DNA of 64,000 nucleotides, from contig NZ_VOLC01000001.1 in the NCBI RefSeq assembly GCF_009797935.1, positions 434,001 to 498,000 on the forward strand, written 5' to 3'. The translations under genes and the position numbers were made by a program. Origin of the DNA: Lunatibacter salilacus (GTDB lineage: Bacteria > Bacteroidota > Bacteroidia > Cytophagales > Cyclobacteriaceae). This document shows positions 34,113 through 43,403 of the stretch, in pieces (within the stretch, counting starts at the first letter, position 1; the number at the start of each line of letters is the position of its first letter). The notes below the pieces were generated by a model. It was not told the origin of the DNA. It worked only from the letters and a program-made list of their open reading frames with translations, and made no database searches.

Positions 34113-35798
34113 CTAATGGTCATGGGCCGATCCAGCTCCGCGTGGTATCCGGATTTCCTGAATCATATCTTGCACGTTTTGCGGAGGGGGAGGTGTAGCT
34201 TTGGAAACCACATAACAAACAATAAAGTTTATGGCCATTCCAATAGACCCAAATCCCTCGGGTGAAATCCCAAACCACCAATTATCCGCTGTATTCAACT
34301 CAGGACTGATAAATTTAAAGAAGATAATATACCCTAAAGTCGCTATCAACCCGGAAATCATGCCTGCAATAGCTCCTTCCTTGTTCATGCGGGTAGAAAA
34401 GATCCCCATAATAATGACTGGAAAGAAAGAGGCAGCAGCCAACCCAAAGGCAAACGCAACCACCTCGGCCACAAAGCCAGGGGGGTTGACTCCAAAATAA
34501 CCGGCAATCATCACCGAACCCGCAGCTGATACCCTCGCAATAATCAACTCCGTCTTTTCTGTCATGGAAGGCACGAATGTTCGGAACAAATCTCTGGATA
34601 CCGATGTGGAAATCACCAGAAGCAATCCGGCCGCAGTAGAAAGTGCCGCAGCCATGCCCCCTGCAGCAACTAGACCAACAACCCAGTTGGGTAGTTTAGC
34701 GATCTCCGGAGCTGCCAGCACCATGATATCTTTATCGATATTTAATTCATTTGTATCAGAATATGGCGTATAATCCACTATGCCATCTCTATTTTTATCT
34801 TCTACCGTTATCAAATTGGTCTTTTGCCAGTTGGATATCCACTCCGGCAGCTGATCCACAGATTTTCCAGCCACAGTGTCTATCGCATTGTAAATACCGA
34901 AAGCGGCCACCGCTGGCGCGGTAGTATATAGAATCGCAATAAAAACCAAGGCATATCCTGCCGAAAGCCGGGCGTCTTTAACCCTTGGAACAGTGAAAAA
35001 CCGGACAATAACATGGGGAAGTCCCGCAGTTCCCACCATCAGTGCTAAGGTAATGGCGAAGATGTCCGCAATGGGTTTTCTTCCCGACGTGTATTCCTCA
35101 AAACCTAAATCACCCAATACCCCGTCCAGTTTATCGAGCAGGTATTCCCCGCCCTCCACGGTACCCCCCAAGCCAAGCTGGGGTATAACGTTTCCGGTAA
35201 GTTGCATTGAAACGAAGATGGCTGGCACCATAAAGGCAAAAATCAACACACAATACTGCGCAACTTGGGTATAGGTAATACCTTTCATCCCGCCCAATAC
35301 GGCATAGAAAAATACAATAGCCATCCCGATAATCACTCCAGTATTGATATCAACTTCCAGATACCTGGAAAATACAATCCCAACTCCACGCATCTGGCCG
35401 GCCACGTAGGTAAAGGAGATAAAAAGAGCACAAAAAACGGCAACTACCTTGGCCTTGTTGGAATAGTAGCGGTCTCCCACAAAATCCGGGACAGTGAATT
35501 TCCCAAATTTACGGAGGTATGGGGCGAGAAGAAGTGCCAATAGGACGTATCCACCCGTCCACCCCATCAGGTAAACGGACCCGTCATAACCGCTGAAAGC
35601 AATTATGCCTGCCATGGAAATAAAGGAAGCGGCAGACATCCAATCCGCGGCGGTGGCCATGCCGTTGGCCAAGGGGGAAACACCACCACCTGCAGTGTAA
35701 AATTCCTTGGTTGAGGACGCGCGCGTGTAAATGGCAATACCAATATATAAAGCAAAGGACAAACCTACCAGTATGTAGGTCCAGGTTAAAATTTCCAT
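34113..35798 (-). CDS. Sodium:solute symporter family protein (acetate-type, ActP-like)
   Basis: 561 residues with about 13 membrane segments. SSS-family features: FYTAGGGVSPLANGMATAADWMSAASF near the N-terminus, a long SSS core, and AAALSTAAGLLLVISTSVSRD in the C-terminal half. It resembles the cation/acetate symporters that are preceded by a DUF4212 small subunit (VC2705 type) rather than E. coli ActP. A large periplasmic insertion at about 300-370 (KDNRDGIVDYTPYSD pattern) has a calcium-loop-like DxNxDG motif. It follows the DUF4212 gene by 21 bp, which suggests it works as a two-component transporter, and precedes acs. The substrate is probably acetate, by context. Confidence 0.93.
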   Translation of the reverse strand: MEILTWTYILVGLSFALYIGIAIYTRASSTKEFYTAGGGVSPLANGMATAADWMSAASFISMAGIIAFSGYDGSVYLMGWTGGYVLLALLLAPYLRKFGKFTVPDFVGDRYYSNKAKVVAVFCALFISFTYVAGQMRGVGIVFSRYLEVDINTGVIIGMAIVFFYAVLGGMKGITYTQVAQYCVLIFAFMVPAIFVSMQLTGNVIPQLGLGGTVEGGEYLLDKLDGVLGDLGFEEYTSGRKPIADIFAITLALMVGTAGLPHVIVRFFTVPRVKDARLSAGYALVFIAILYTTAPAVAAFGIYNAIDTVAGKSVDQLPEWISNWQKTNLITVEDKNRDGIVDYTPYSDTNELNIDKDIMVLAAPEIAKLPNWVVGLVAAGGMAAALSTAAGLLLVISTSVSRDLFRTFVPSMTEKTELIIARVSAAGSVMIAGYFGVNPPGFVAEVVAFAFGLAAASFFPVIIMGIFSTRMNKEGAIAGMISGLIATLGYIIFFKFISPELNTADNWWFGISPEGFGSIGMAINFIVCYVVSKATPPPPQNVQDMIQEIRIPRGAGSAHDH

Positions 35799-35819
35799 AT
35801 GACTTGGGTAAATTGGAGG

Positions 35820-36083
35820 TTATTTTTCGTTGACATCAAATTCTTCGTCCAGTCGGTTCATCTTAACGACGTAGATAAAAATAAGGATAACAAAGGTGAA
35901 TATGGATCCCTGTTGGGCAAACCAAAAACCAAGTTTGAAGCCGCCTAGTCGGAAAACATTCAGTTGGTCCACCAACAAGATACCGAAGCCAAAAGAGACA
36001 ATAAACCAGACAGCTATCAGGCTCAAAACAATTTTGATATTTCTTCGCCAATAGTCCTTCATGCGTTGTTTTTGATTTTCCAT
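35820..36083 (-). CDS. DUF4212 small membrane subunit of the acetate symporter
   Basis: 87 residues with two membrane helices (about 14-35 and 53-75) and a charged C-terminal end (KMNRLDEEFDVNEK). The WFIVSFGFGILLVDQLN and LGGFKLGFWFAQQGSIFTFV segments are the DUF4212 signature. These small proteins are always encoded just upstream of this type of sodium:solute symporter and are assumed to form a complex with it. It is the first gene of the module, so the transcript must start in the 415-bp spacer upstream. Confidence 0.92.
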   Translation of the reverse strand: MENQKQRMKDYWRRNIKIVLSLIAVWFIVSFGFGILLVDQLNVFRLGGFKLGFWFAQQGSIFTFVILIFIYVVKMNRLDEEFDVNEK

Positions 36084-36498
36084 GGGAATTCTTTTGGGTA
36101 ATATTTTCGAATTTTTATTTGAGCAAAGGACATCCGGTTCTTGGCACCGATAAATATCCTATTAAATCATTCTTTTAGTCCACCTTGGGTTGAGGCAAGG
36201 TCAAGCTCCTCTATAAAGTTAAATATGCCAATTAACCAATCGTATTTTATAGAGCGCATGAAAGTAATCAAAATGTTTTGAAATAAATGTGCGGTAAATT
36301 AGAAAACACTCCTTTTATTACAACCAACCACTTGATGGCAACTTTTTCCGACCGTCAAATATCGTAAAATTTAGAGGAGGATTTTTACCGCTTACCAAAT
36401 TATTAGCTTTCAAAAAAACAATTGAAGATGTCCTTAAATAATTATAAACTTAATATCCAAGCTGCATCCAGATTGAGGCTATGACTACGCAGTAAATG
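36084..36498. other. Spacer upstream of the acetate module
   Basis: 415 bp with no ORF of note, between the end of the ZIP gene and the DUF4212 start. It must carry the acetate-module promoter (minus strand), but I find no exact TAnnTTTG on the complement and no clear operator or CRP-like palindrome. A 23-bp imperfect repeat of CTTGGGTTGAGGCAAGG type near 36184-36200 could form a small stem. Nothing else is seen. Confidence 0.4.
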
Positions 36499-37227
36499 TC
36501 AAATGATATATTCCAATAAAATGGCCATGCCGGAGGCAAAAAGAATAATCAGCAGCTTGTGCAGCTGAAAGCGGTGCTGTGGGCTACTCTCGAAGAAGAT
36601 TGTCGTAGAAATATGCAAAAATCCTCCGGCCACTAACCCAAAAAGCATATTTATCGTCCCTTGCCCAATAAATTCCTGACCATACAACCAGTCAGTGGAA
36701 ACCATGCCCAATGGAGACGCAAGCGCAAAGAGTAATAACAAAAGGGCTGTTTTCGTCTTATCCAGCCTTGTCATTAATACCGCAACCAGCGCAAAAGTTT
36801 CAGGCATCTTATGGAGGATAATCCCGATCAAGAGGGTTTCGCTTCCATGATGGTGATTCAATAATTCGGGTTGCTTTGACAGTAGTGTTCCTTCCAAAAA
36901 AGCATGCAGAAATAGGCCGATCATGAGCGTCCAGACACTGTTTTGGACACCTGAATGCTGGTGGATGTGACCGTGCTCTATACCGGAAGACATAAAATTC
37001 AGGACTTGTTGGAGCAAAAAGCCAAGTAAGATGAATAACCCCATATAATAGGCCGAATCGTGGTCGGCAAAAAGTTCCGGCAACAAATGTAAAATGGTAA
37101 TCGAAAACAAATAGGCCCCTGCAAAAATTAACCCCAGCTTAAATTCCTTTTCATTCCACCGTGGAATTAAAAGAGCCAACAAACCAGCGGACATGGCACT
37201 TAAAAAGAGAAAAAGAAAATTCCACAT
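36499..37227 (-). CDS. ZIP family metal transporter
   Basis: 242 residues with about eight membrane segments. ZIP motifs: HDFLEG-type helix is replaced by GLFLHAFLEGTLL (transmembrane IV, His and Glu that bind metal), IGIILHKMPETFALVAVL (transmembrane V, HKMPE) and a His-rich loop GHIHQHSG. Transports Zn2+, Fe2+ or similar divalent ions into the cytoplasm. It starts 18 bp after the apbE gene on the same strand, so the two are probably co-transcribed, although no functional tie between flavinylation and metal uptake is evident. Confidence 0.9.
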   Translation of the reverse strand: MWNFLFLFLSAMSAGLLALLIPRWNEKEFKLGLIFAGAYLFSITILHLLPELFADHDSAYYMGLFILLGFLLQQVLNFMSSGIEHGHIHQHSGVQNSVWTLMIGLFLHAFLEGTLLSKQPELLNHHHGSETLLIGIILHKMPETFALVAVLMTRLDKTKTALLLLLFALASPLGMVSTDWLYGQEFIGQGTINMLFGLVAGGFLHISTTIFFESSPQHRFQLHKLLIILFASGMAILLEYII

Positions 37228-37245
37228 AGTCGGTTAATTCATTAA

Positions 37246-38325
37246 TTATTGATCTAGACTGGGTTTGTTCTGTTCGGCATAGGACAAGTAGGGTTTCAAC
37301 CCTTCACTTACATAGGATTTGATCATTCCGTTTTCATCGCTGAAAATTAGAAAAATCTCCAAGCCTTCGACTTCCTTTTGGAGGGCTATTGATTTTTCTG
37401 TACCCATTACCATCATGGCGGTAGCGTACGCATCTGCTGTCATACAATCATCCGCAACGACAGTGGCGCCAAGTAAGCCATGAACTACAGGATATCCCGT
37501 AAAGGGACTGATGGTATGGGAATATTTTTTGCCGTCAACAATATAGAAATTCCGGTAATTGCCCGATGTAGCAAGTCCCTTGGCGTTTAGTGCTATAATG
37601 CCGAAAAGCTCGTTAGCGGCTCCCTCTTCATCAGGTTTGGAGATACCCACCCGCCAGAGTTCGCCATTTTCATTACTCCCCTTCGCCATCAACTCGCCCC
37701 CTATTTCAACCAAAAAATGTTCAATTTCCTTTGATTCCAGAAATCTGCCGACTACGTCCACCCCGTATCCTTTCGCAATCGCACTAAAATCCAGGTAAAT
37801 TCCCGGGGTGTTTTTTCGAACTTGGACGCTGTCAAATTCCACCTTTTCCAAGCCAACTTGCCTGAGCAAATCTGGGATGGACACACTATCTTCCAAAGAG
37901 GCACCGCCCGGACCAAAGCCCCAGACATTTACCAATGGCCCTACAGTCGGATCAAAGGCACCATCCGTATTCGTGTATACCTCTTTACTTTTTGCTAAAA
38001 TCGGAAAGAAAAATTTGGATTCGTAGACCAAAGAATCACCTTTGTTAAACCTGCTGATCTCTGAGTCTGGAATATAAGTGGAAAGGGATTGATTAAATAC
38101 CTCTAGCAAGGAGTCAATTTGCTGTTTGAAATCTCTACCGGAGGGGTCGAGATAAACAATTCTATAGGAAGTACCCATAGTCTGACCGGAAACCACCATT
38201 TTAAATACATCGGAATCAGGATTGTCCGAAGTAATGGGCTGATCTTTTCGATAAAGGTAAACTAAAAACACCAACAGCAGCAGAACGATGCTATAGATGA
38301 TATTTTTAAGGGCATTTTTTTGCAT
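37246..38325 (-). CDS. apbE: FAD:protein FMN transferase (ApbE)
   Basis: 359 residues from the ATG at 38325. ApbE attaches FMN to Thr/Ser of target proteins such as Nqr/Rnf subunits. The N-terminus is an uncleaved-looking membrane anchor (about 6-26) without lipobox Cys, unlike lipoprotein ApbEs. The body has SGQTMGTSYRI at the start of the catalytic domain, YLDFSAIAKGYGVDVV (the FAD-binding region), SHTISPFTGYPV and MTADAYATAMMVMG, in which Asp of TADA binds the magnesium. It is positioned just before the ZIP gene. No Nqr or Rnf genes are in the window. Confidence 0.93.
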   Translation of the reverse strand: MQKNALKNIIYSIVLLLLVFLVYLYRKDQPITSDNPDSDVFKMVVSGQTMGTSYRIVYLDPSGRDFKQQIDSLLEVFNQSLSTYIPDSEISRFNKGDSLVYESKFFFPILAKSKEVYTNTDGAFDPTVGPLVNVWGFGPGGASLEDSVSIPDLLRQVGLEKVEFDSVQVRKNTPGIYLDFSAIAKGYGVDVVGRFLESKEIEHFLVEIGGELMAKGSNENGELWRVGISKPDEEGAANELFGIIALNAKGLATSGNYRNFYIVDGKKYSHTISPFTGYPVVHGLLGATVVADDCMTADAYATAMMVMGTEKSIALQKEVEGLEIFLIFSDENGMIKSYVSEGLKPYLSYAEQNKPSLDQ

Positions 38326-38472
38326 ATACCAGCTAATCAAACAAATTTTCCGAAAGTTAAATGTAATTTTTTTAAATGTGGCTGTTTGAGGTTGTGTTTA
38401 GCCATTAATCCTCCCAAAAAGCTAAATGGTTTTATCTTTTGCCAACCCAACTTCTTGGTCAAATGATTTTGT

Positions 38473-38480
38473 TATCTTTG
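38473..38480 (+). promoter_or_regulatory. -7 element of the ruvB promoter
   Basis: TATCTTTG is an exact TAnnTTTG match 27 bp before the ATG at 38507. It supports that ATG over the earlier in-frame ATG at 38426, which would lie upstream of the transcript start. A TTG at 38455-38457 is nearer than usual for -33. Confidence 0.5.
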
Positions 38481-38506
38481 CCGTTAGGCAGCAATTCCAT
38501 CCAACT

Positions 38507-39541
38507 ATGAGAGAAGATTATTTGCGCGGAGATGACGAAAACCTGACTCCCTCGGACAAAGAAATAGAAAAGGCTTTGCGTCCGCTGAGTTTTGATGATT
38601 TCACCGGTCAGCGCAAAATCGTAGAAAATATCAAAATCTATGTGCTTGCCGCAAAAAGGCGGGGCGAGTCCCTGGACCACGTGCTGCTACATGGGCCTCC
38701 GGGCCTTGGTAAGACTACGCTCAGCAACATCATCGCCAATGAACTCGGATCCAGCATTAAGATTACCTCGGGTCCTGTCTTGGACAAACCTTCAGATCTT
38801 GCGGGACTATTGACCAATCTGGATGACGGAGATGTTTTATTCATCGACGAAATCCACCGGCTCAATCCGATCGTGGAGGAATACCTCTATTCTGCCATGG
38901 AGGATTTTCGGATTGATATCATGTTGGATTCCGGTCCCAATGCCCGTTCGGTACAGATTTCCCTGCACCCATTCACCCTGATAGGAGCTACCACCCGTTC
39001 GGGCCTGCTAACCTCACCGCTCCGGGCAAGATTTGGAATAAATGCCCGTTTGGAATATTACGATGCAAAGCTTCTCACAGACATTGTCGTCCGCTCTGCG
39101 GGAATTTTGGGGACACCCATAAATGAAGAGGCTGCTTATGAAATCGCCCGTCGCAGCAGGGGAACTCCGCGGATAGCCAATATGCTCCTGCGTCGTACCC
39201 GTGACTTTGCCGAAATAAAAGGGGACGGTACTATTAATTTACACATCTCCAAAATAGCATTGGCAGCCCTTGACGTGGATGAAAATGGACTGGACGAAAT
39301 GGATAATAGAATCCTGATGACCATTATTCAGAAATTCCGGGGAGGTCCGGTAGGCCTTTCCACCATCGCTACAGCCTGTGGGGAAGAGGCAGAAACAATT
39401 GAGGAGGTTTATGAACCTTTTCTAATCCAGGAGGGCTACCTTAAGCGTACCAGCCGGGGAAGGGAGGCCACTGAAATGGCCTATATTCACCTAAAAATAC
39501 GGCCGGAAACAGGAGGAAACACCGGTTCCCTCTTTGACTAA
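38507..39541 (+). CDS. ruvB: Holliday junction branch-migration helicase RuvB
   Basis: 344 residues from the ATG at 38507 (MREDYLRG), the usual RuvB length; the frame extends 27 codons upstream, but a -7 promoter element lies inside that extension. AAA+ motifs: Walker [12 protein letters not shown], Walker [11 protein letters not shown], sensor 1 [10 protein letters not shown], arginine finger region SPLRARFGI, and the winged-helix domain at the C-terminus ([26 protein letters not shown]). RuvB drives branch migration of recombination intermediates with RuvA and RuvC. It is followed at 28 bp by queG. Confidence 0.97.
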   Translation: MREDYLRGDDENLTPSDKEIEKALRPLSFDDFTGQRKIVENIKIYVLAAKRRGESLDHVLLHGPPGLGKTTLSNIIANELGSSIKITSGPVLDKPSDLAGLLTNLDDGDVLFIDEIHRLNPIVEEYLYSAMEDFRIDIMLDSGPNARSVQISLHPFTLIGATTRSGLLTSPLRARFGINARLEYYDAKLLTDIVVRSAGILGTPINEEAAYEIARRSRGTPRIANMLLRRTRDFAEIKGDGTINLHISKIALAALDVDENGLDEMDNRILMTIIQKFRGGPVGLSTIATACGEEAETIEEVYEPFLIQEGYLKRTSRGREATEMAYIHLKIRPETGGNTGSLFD

Positions 39542-39569
39542 GTTTCGCTACTCCTACTGATAAATTTAC

Positions 39570-40514
39570 ATGACGTTACCAGAAAAACATGCGGCCACCG
39601 TAAAAGCGATCTCTTCCCAACTAGGCTTTGATTTTTGCGGTATCTCAGAGGCTGTGTTTTTAGAAGAGGAAGCCCCCCGGCTGGAAACATGGCTCAACCG
39701 AAACTATCAGGGACAAATGGGATACTTGGCCAACTATTTTGACAAGCGATTGGATCCCAGAAATCTCGTGGAGGGAGCTAAATCTGTCGTTAGTTTAGCT
39801 TACAATTACTTCCCGGAAAAATCGTTGGACCAAAGCCCAGAGGCCTTAAAGCTGGCGAAATATGCCTATGGTAAAGACTATCATTTTGTAATTAAGGATA
39901 AGTTAAAAAAATTTCTTGAGCTCCTCCGTGAGGAAATTGGAGATATTGGCGGAAGAGCTTTTGTGGACAGTGCCCCAGTTATGGAAAGGCAGTGGGCCCA
40001 GCGCTCGGGATTAGGCTGGATTGGTAAAAATAGCCTGTTGATCAACCGAACTCAGGGGAGTTTTTTCTTTCTGGCCGAATTAATTATCGATCTGCAACTT
40101 TCCCCAGATTCCCAGGCTACTAAAGACTACTGCGGCACATGCACCAAGTGCTTGGATGCCTGTCCCACGGATGCCATTGTTGCGCCGGGAGTGGTGGATG
40201 GTTCCAAATGTATTTCGTATTACACAATTGAGCTTAAAGACGAGCTACCTACTTCAGTGAAAGGGAAGTTTGACAACTGGATCTTTGGATGTGATATCTG
40301 TCAGGATGTTTGTCCTTGGAATAGGTTTTCAGTGCCCCATCAGGAACCTGATTTTAAGCCGCACCCTGAAATTCACGGGTTTTCGAGAAAAGATTGGGAA
40401 GAATTAACAGAGGAAACCTTTGGTAAAGTGTTTCAAAAATCAGCCGTCAAGCGGGCGAAATACAAAGGTCTTATGCGAAATATAAACTTTCTGAAAAAAG
40501 AAACCCCCTCGTAG
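39570..40514 (+). CDS. queG: Epoxyqueuosine reductase QueG
   Basis: 314 residues. Reduces epoxyqueuosine to queuosine in tRNA wobble position 34. It binds two [4Fe-4S] clusters: [16 protein letters not shown] and later [11 protein letters not shown] hold the eight cysteines. The first half is the cobalamin-binding, nitroreductase-like part (for example [19 protein letters not shown]). It lacks the C-terminal HEAT-repeat extension found in some QueG proteins; the shorter form is common in Bacteroidota. It follows ruvB closely and ends in a hairpin that overlaps the stop codon. Confidence 0.96.
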   Translation: MTLPEKHAATVKAISSQLGFDFCGISEAVFLEEEAPRLETWLNRNYQGQMGYLANYFDKRLDPRNLVEGAKSVVSLAYNYFPEKSLDQSPEALKLAKYAYGKDYHFVIKDKLKKFLELLREEIGDIGGRAFVDSAPVMERQWAQRSGLGWIGKNSLLINRTQGSFFFLAELIIDLQLSPDSQATKDYCGTCTKCLDACPTDAIVAPGVVDGSKCISYYTIELKDELPTSVKGKFDNWIFGCDICQDVCPWNRFSVPHQEPDFKPHPEIHGFSRKDWEELTEETFGKVFQKSAVKRAKYKGLMRNINFLKKETPS

Positions 40515-40522
40515 AAAGGGGG
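40502..40522. terminator. GC-rich hairpin overlapping the queG stop codon
   Basis: ACCCCC (40502-40507) pairs with GGGGGT (40517-40522) over a 9-nt loop that contains the TAG stop. No T-run follows on the plus strand, but it lies between two convergent genes and could block or process both transcripts. Confidence 0.5.
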
Positions 40523-40535
40523 TAGGGGTTGAAAA

Positions 40536-40727
40536 TTATCCGGCAAGTTTGATGAAATATTTGTTTAACACGGGCTCATATACCTTGGAAAAGGTCCGGT
40601 AACACCAAACTCTAAATTCCTCCAATTCAGAGGGGACTAATAGATTTAGCCCTTTGCGCAACTCTTTCTCGAAAAGTTTTTTGTCAAAACTCACCTTTAA
40701 TAAAATGGTCTTAACATACTCTATCAT
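40536..40727 (-). CDS. Small conserved hypothetical protein
   Basis: 63 residues, basic and amphipathic, without signal peptide or membrane helix: an N-terminal MIEYVKTILLKVSFDKKLFEKEL helix pair, then SELEEFRVWCYRTF, and a C-terminal LNKYFIKL. It is convergent with queG. I recall similar 60-70-residue proteins in other Cytophagales, often starting MIEYIKTILLKVSFD, which argues for a real gene, but no function is known. The ORF could not be a by-product of a gene on the other strand because the opposite frames are not coding here. Confidence 0.6.
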   Translation of the reverse strand: MIEYVKTILLKVSFDKKLFEKELRKGLNLLVPSELEEFRVWCYRTFSKVYEPVLNKYFIKLAG

Positions 40728-40854
40728 AGGTTATCAATTTAGTTGGGTTAAGATAAGATTAAATAATTTAAAGTCATTATACGTTACATATTTACTTTAG
40801 TTACGTTTTAAATATACGGGTTTATTTGTAGAATTGTCATTGAAAGTATCATAT

Positions 40855-42300
40855 ATGTATTTAACGAAAGTTTTCATCCTTTTTATATCCTTATTGACTT
40901 TAATTTTCGGAGTCGGTTATGCCCAAGAGGTTACCATCGAATTGGGACCGGGTGAAATCGCCTTAAATGAAACCTTTACCATCAAAATTACCGTGTCGGA
41001 GGAAAAAATCCGTTCCTACGATCCGTTACCCGAAATTACTGGCTTTCAAAAACAGGGGGTTTCGCAGAGTTCGTCCATGAACATCATCAATGGACAGATG
41101 AGTAGTACCAACAGCATCATTCAATACTACAAACCAAACCGAAAAGGTCAATTTACGCTTGGTAATTTTACCATTGCGGTCAATGGCAAATCCGTCACCT
41201 CAAGTGGCAAAGCGATCAATGTGGTTGACGCTAGGGCCAATAGCGGTCGCAGCAGCAGGGCAATAGATCCGTTCGATGATTTGTTCAGTGGAAGTCGGGA
41301 GGAGCCTGAATTTGTTGAGGTGGATGATGAAGCCTTCTTTTCACTTACTGTCGACAAGGATGAGGTATTCGTAGGAGAAGGGTTTAATGTCAGTCTCGCA
41401 TTTTATTTTTCCGAAAGTAACCAAGCACTGTTTAACTTTCACGAGGCAGGGAAACAACTGGAAAGAATCATCAATCAGATCAAGCCCTCCAACGCCTGGG
41501 AGGAAAATTTTAACATCACTAGCATTCAGCCCGAAAAGGTGGAAATCAACGGCAAGGCTTGGACACGGTTTAGAGTTTACCAGGCTACTTTCTTTCCTTT
41601 CAATGAGGGAAGTGTTGATTTCCCTTCGGTAGGCTGGGAAATGATTAAATACCGGGTGGCAAAAAATCCAAGTTTCTTCGGCAACAATCGGCTCCAAGAT
41701 TTTAAAACCTTTTATTCCCAACCCAAAAGTATTGCAGTAAACCCTCTTCCTCCACATCCCCTTAGAAATGAAGTAAGTGTGGGGAATTATCAGTTAAAGG
41801 AGTCCTTAAGCGGGCAGGATATCACGACAGGAGAGGGATTTACCTATACCTTTGGGATTAGTGGCGAAGGAAACATCAGCTCAATACGGGCACCGAGAAA
41901 GTTAAATTCGCAAAAGTTAAATTCCTTTGACCCCAATGAAAAAATTCAGATCAATAAAAATCGGGGAAAGGTAACAGGCATGAAAGAGTTTGGGTATTTC
42001 ATCACCCTCAATCAATCCGAGGAAGTAGCTTTGAAGGATCACTTCGAATGGATCTACTTTAATCCAACGTTGGCAGCCTATGACACCCTACGGCCTACCT
42101 TGACGGTAAATGTCACAGGTGAAAACAAAATAAACCAGGCCATTTCATCCTCCCGGCTAGGAGGGATCTACGATTTGATAGATGTTGCCGACAATACCCT
42201 TTTAAACCAAAAATATAAGTACTACTTTTCGGCCATCATAAACCTGCTTCTATTGGGAGCGGTAATTTTATTAGGTATTTTGATAATTAAGAAGCAATAA
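40855..42300 (+). CDS. BatD family protein
   Basis: 481 residues from the ATG at 40855 (a TTG seven codons before is also in frame). Signal peptide ends near GYAQ. It is a predominantly beta periplasmic protein (several Ig-like domains) with the BatD features IELGPGEIALNETFTIKITV at the N-terminus and a single membrane helix at the C-terminus (about 457-477) followed by KK, a type I membrane protein. BatD is known from 'Bacteroides aerotolerance' operons with BatA, BatB, BatC and BatE. Here none of these is adjacent; the downstream gene is aroC, 3 bp away. So this is a lone BatD, and its role may be different. Confidence 0.88.
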   Translation: MYLTKVFILFISLLTLIFGVGYAQEVTIELGPGEIALNETFTIKITVSEEKIRSYDPLPEITGFQKQGVSQSSSMNIINGQMSSTNSIIQYYKPNRKGQFTLGNFTIAVNGKSVTSSGKAINVVDARANSGRSSRAIDPFDDLFSGSREEPEFVEVDDEAFFSLTVDKDEVFVGEGFNVSLAFYFSESNQALFNFHEAGKQLERIINQIKPSNAWEENFNITSIQPEKVEINGKAWTRFRVYQATFFPFNEGSVDFPSVGWEMIKYRVAKNPSFFGNNRLQDFKTFYSQPKSIAVNPLPPHPLRNEVSVGNYQLKESLSGQDITTGEGFTYTFGISGEGNISSIRAPRKLNSQKLNSFDPNEKIQINKNRGKVTGMKEFGYFITLNQSEEVALKDHFEWIYFNPTLAAYDTLRPTLTVNVTGENKINQAISSSRLGGIYDLIDVADNTLLNQKYKYYFSAIINLLLLGAVILLGILIIKKQ

Positions 42301-42303
42301 TTC

Positions 42304-43380
42304 ATGCGTAATTCATTTGGAAGAGCATTTAACATAACCACCTTTGGAGAATCCCATGGGAAGGGTCTCGGTGTGATCATTGACGGATGTCCGGCAGGAG
42401 TATTAATTGATGAAGCGTTTATCCGACTCGAGCTGCAACGCAGAAAACCGGGACAATCCAAAATTACTACCCAGCGTAAAGAAGAGGATGAATTCCAAAT
42501 ACTTTCGGGTGTATTTGAGGGCGTAAGTACCGGAACACCCATCTCCATCATTATCCTCAACACCGATCAGAAAAGTAAAGACTACACCCATATAGCTGAT
42601 AAATTTCGGCCTTCCCATGCAGACTATACTTACCAAGAGAAATATGGGGTAAGAGACTACCGGGGTGGAGGAAGAAGCAGTGCCAGGGAAACGGCTGCCC
42701 GAGTGGCGGCGGGAGCTGTAGCCAAGCTAATGCTTAAGGCGTTTGGTATTGAAGTAAATGCGTATGTCAGCCAGGCTGGAGATATTAAGCTGGAAAAGCA
42801 TTATTCCCAATTGGATTTTGCAGAGTCGGAGAAAAACATCGTGCGATGTCCGGATCCGGAGGTAGCCGAAAAGATGATCGAATTCATCGATCAAGTTCGA
42901 AAAGACAGGGATACTGTAGGGGGAATTGTCTCCTGTGTAGCCCAAGGCGTTCCTCCAGGGTTGGGAGAGCCTGTGTTTGACAGGCTACATGCCGCACTCG
43001 GACATGCAATGCTGAGTATCAATGCCGTGAAAGGATTCGAATATGGAAGTGGTTTTGAAGGCGTACGTATGAGGGGATCGGAACATAACGATGCTTTCTA
43101 TATGGAGGGAGACCGCATCCGTACAAGGACCAACTATTCAGGAGGTATTCAGGGAGGTATTTCCAATGGTGAAGATATTTATTTTAGGGTAGCTTTCAAG
43201 CCAGTTGCCACCATCATGCAGGATCAGGAAAGCGTCAATGAGGCTGGAGAATCAACAACGGTTTCCGGAAAAGGGAGACACGATCCCTGTGTAGTGCCCC
43301 GAGCCGTACCCATTGTGGAGGCTATGTGTGCGTTGGTTCTGGCAGATTTTCTATTGCTCAACCGACTTAGTAAATTATAA
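42304..43380 (+). CDS. aroC: Chorismate synthase AroC
   Basis: 358 residues, the usual length. Converts EPSP to chorismate using reduced FMN. Key motifs: [19 protein letters not shown] near the N-terminus, [21 protein letters not shown] (around 120-140, the phosphate/FMN site) and [11 protein letters not shown] and [14 protein letters not shown] in the C-terminal half. It starts 3 bp after the batD stop, so is almost certainly co-transcribed with it, and the DAACS transporter follows 23 bp downstream. Nothing unusual. Confidence 0.98.
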   Translation: MRNSFGRAFNITTFGESHGKGLGVIIDGCPAGVLIDEAFIRLELQRRKPGQSKITTQRKEEDEFQILSGVFEGVSTGTPISIIILNTDQKSKDYTHIADKFRPSHADYTYQEKYGVRDYRGGGRSSARETAARVAAGAVAKLMLKAFGIEVNAYVSQAGDIKLEKHYSQLDFAESEKNIVRCPDPEVAEKMIEFIDQVRKDRDTVGGIVSCVAQGVPPGLGEPVFDRLHAALGHAMLSINAVKGFEYGSGFEGVRMRGSEHNDAFYMEGDRIRTRTNYSGGIQGGISNGEDIYFRVAFKPVATIMQDQESVNEAGESTTVSGKGRHDPCVVPRAVPIVEAMCALVLADFLLLNRLSKL

Positions 43381-43403
43381 TTCCACCAAACAACCACTGA
43401 CAC

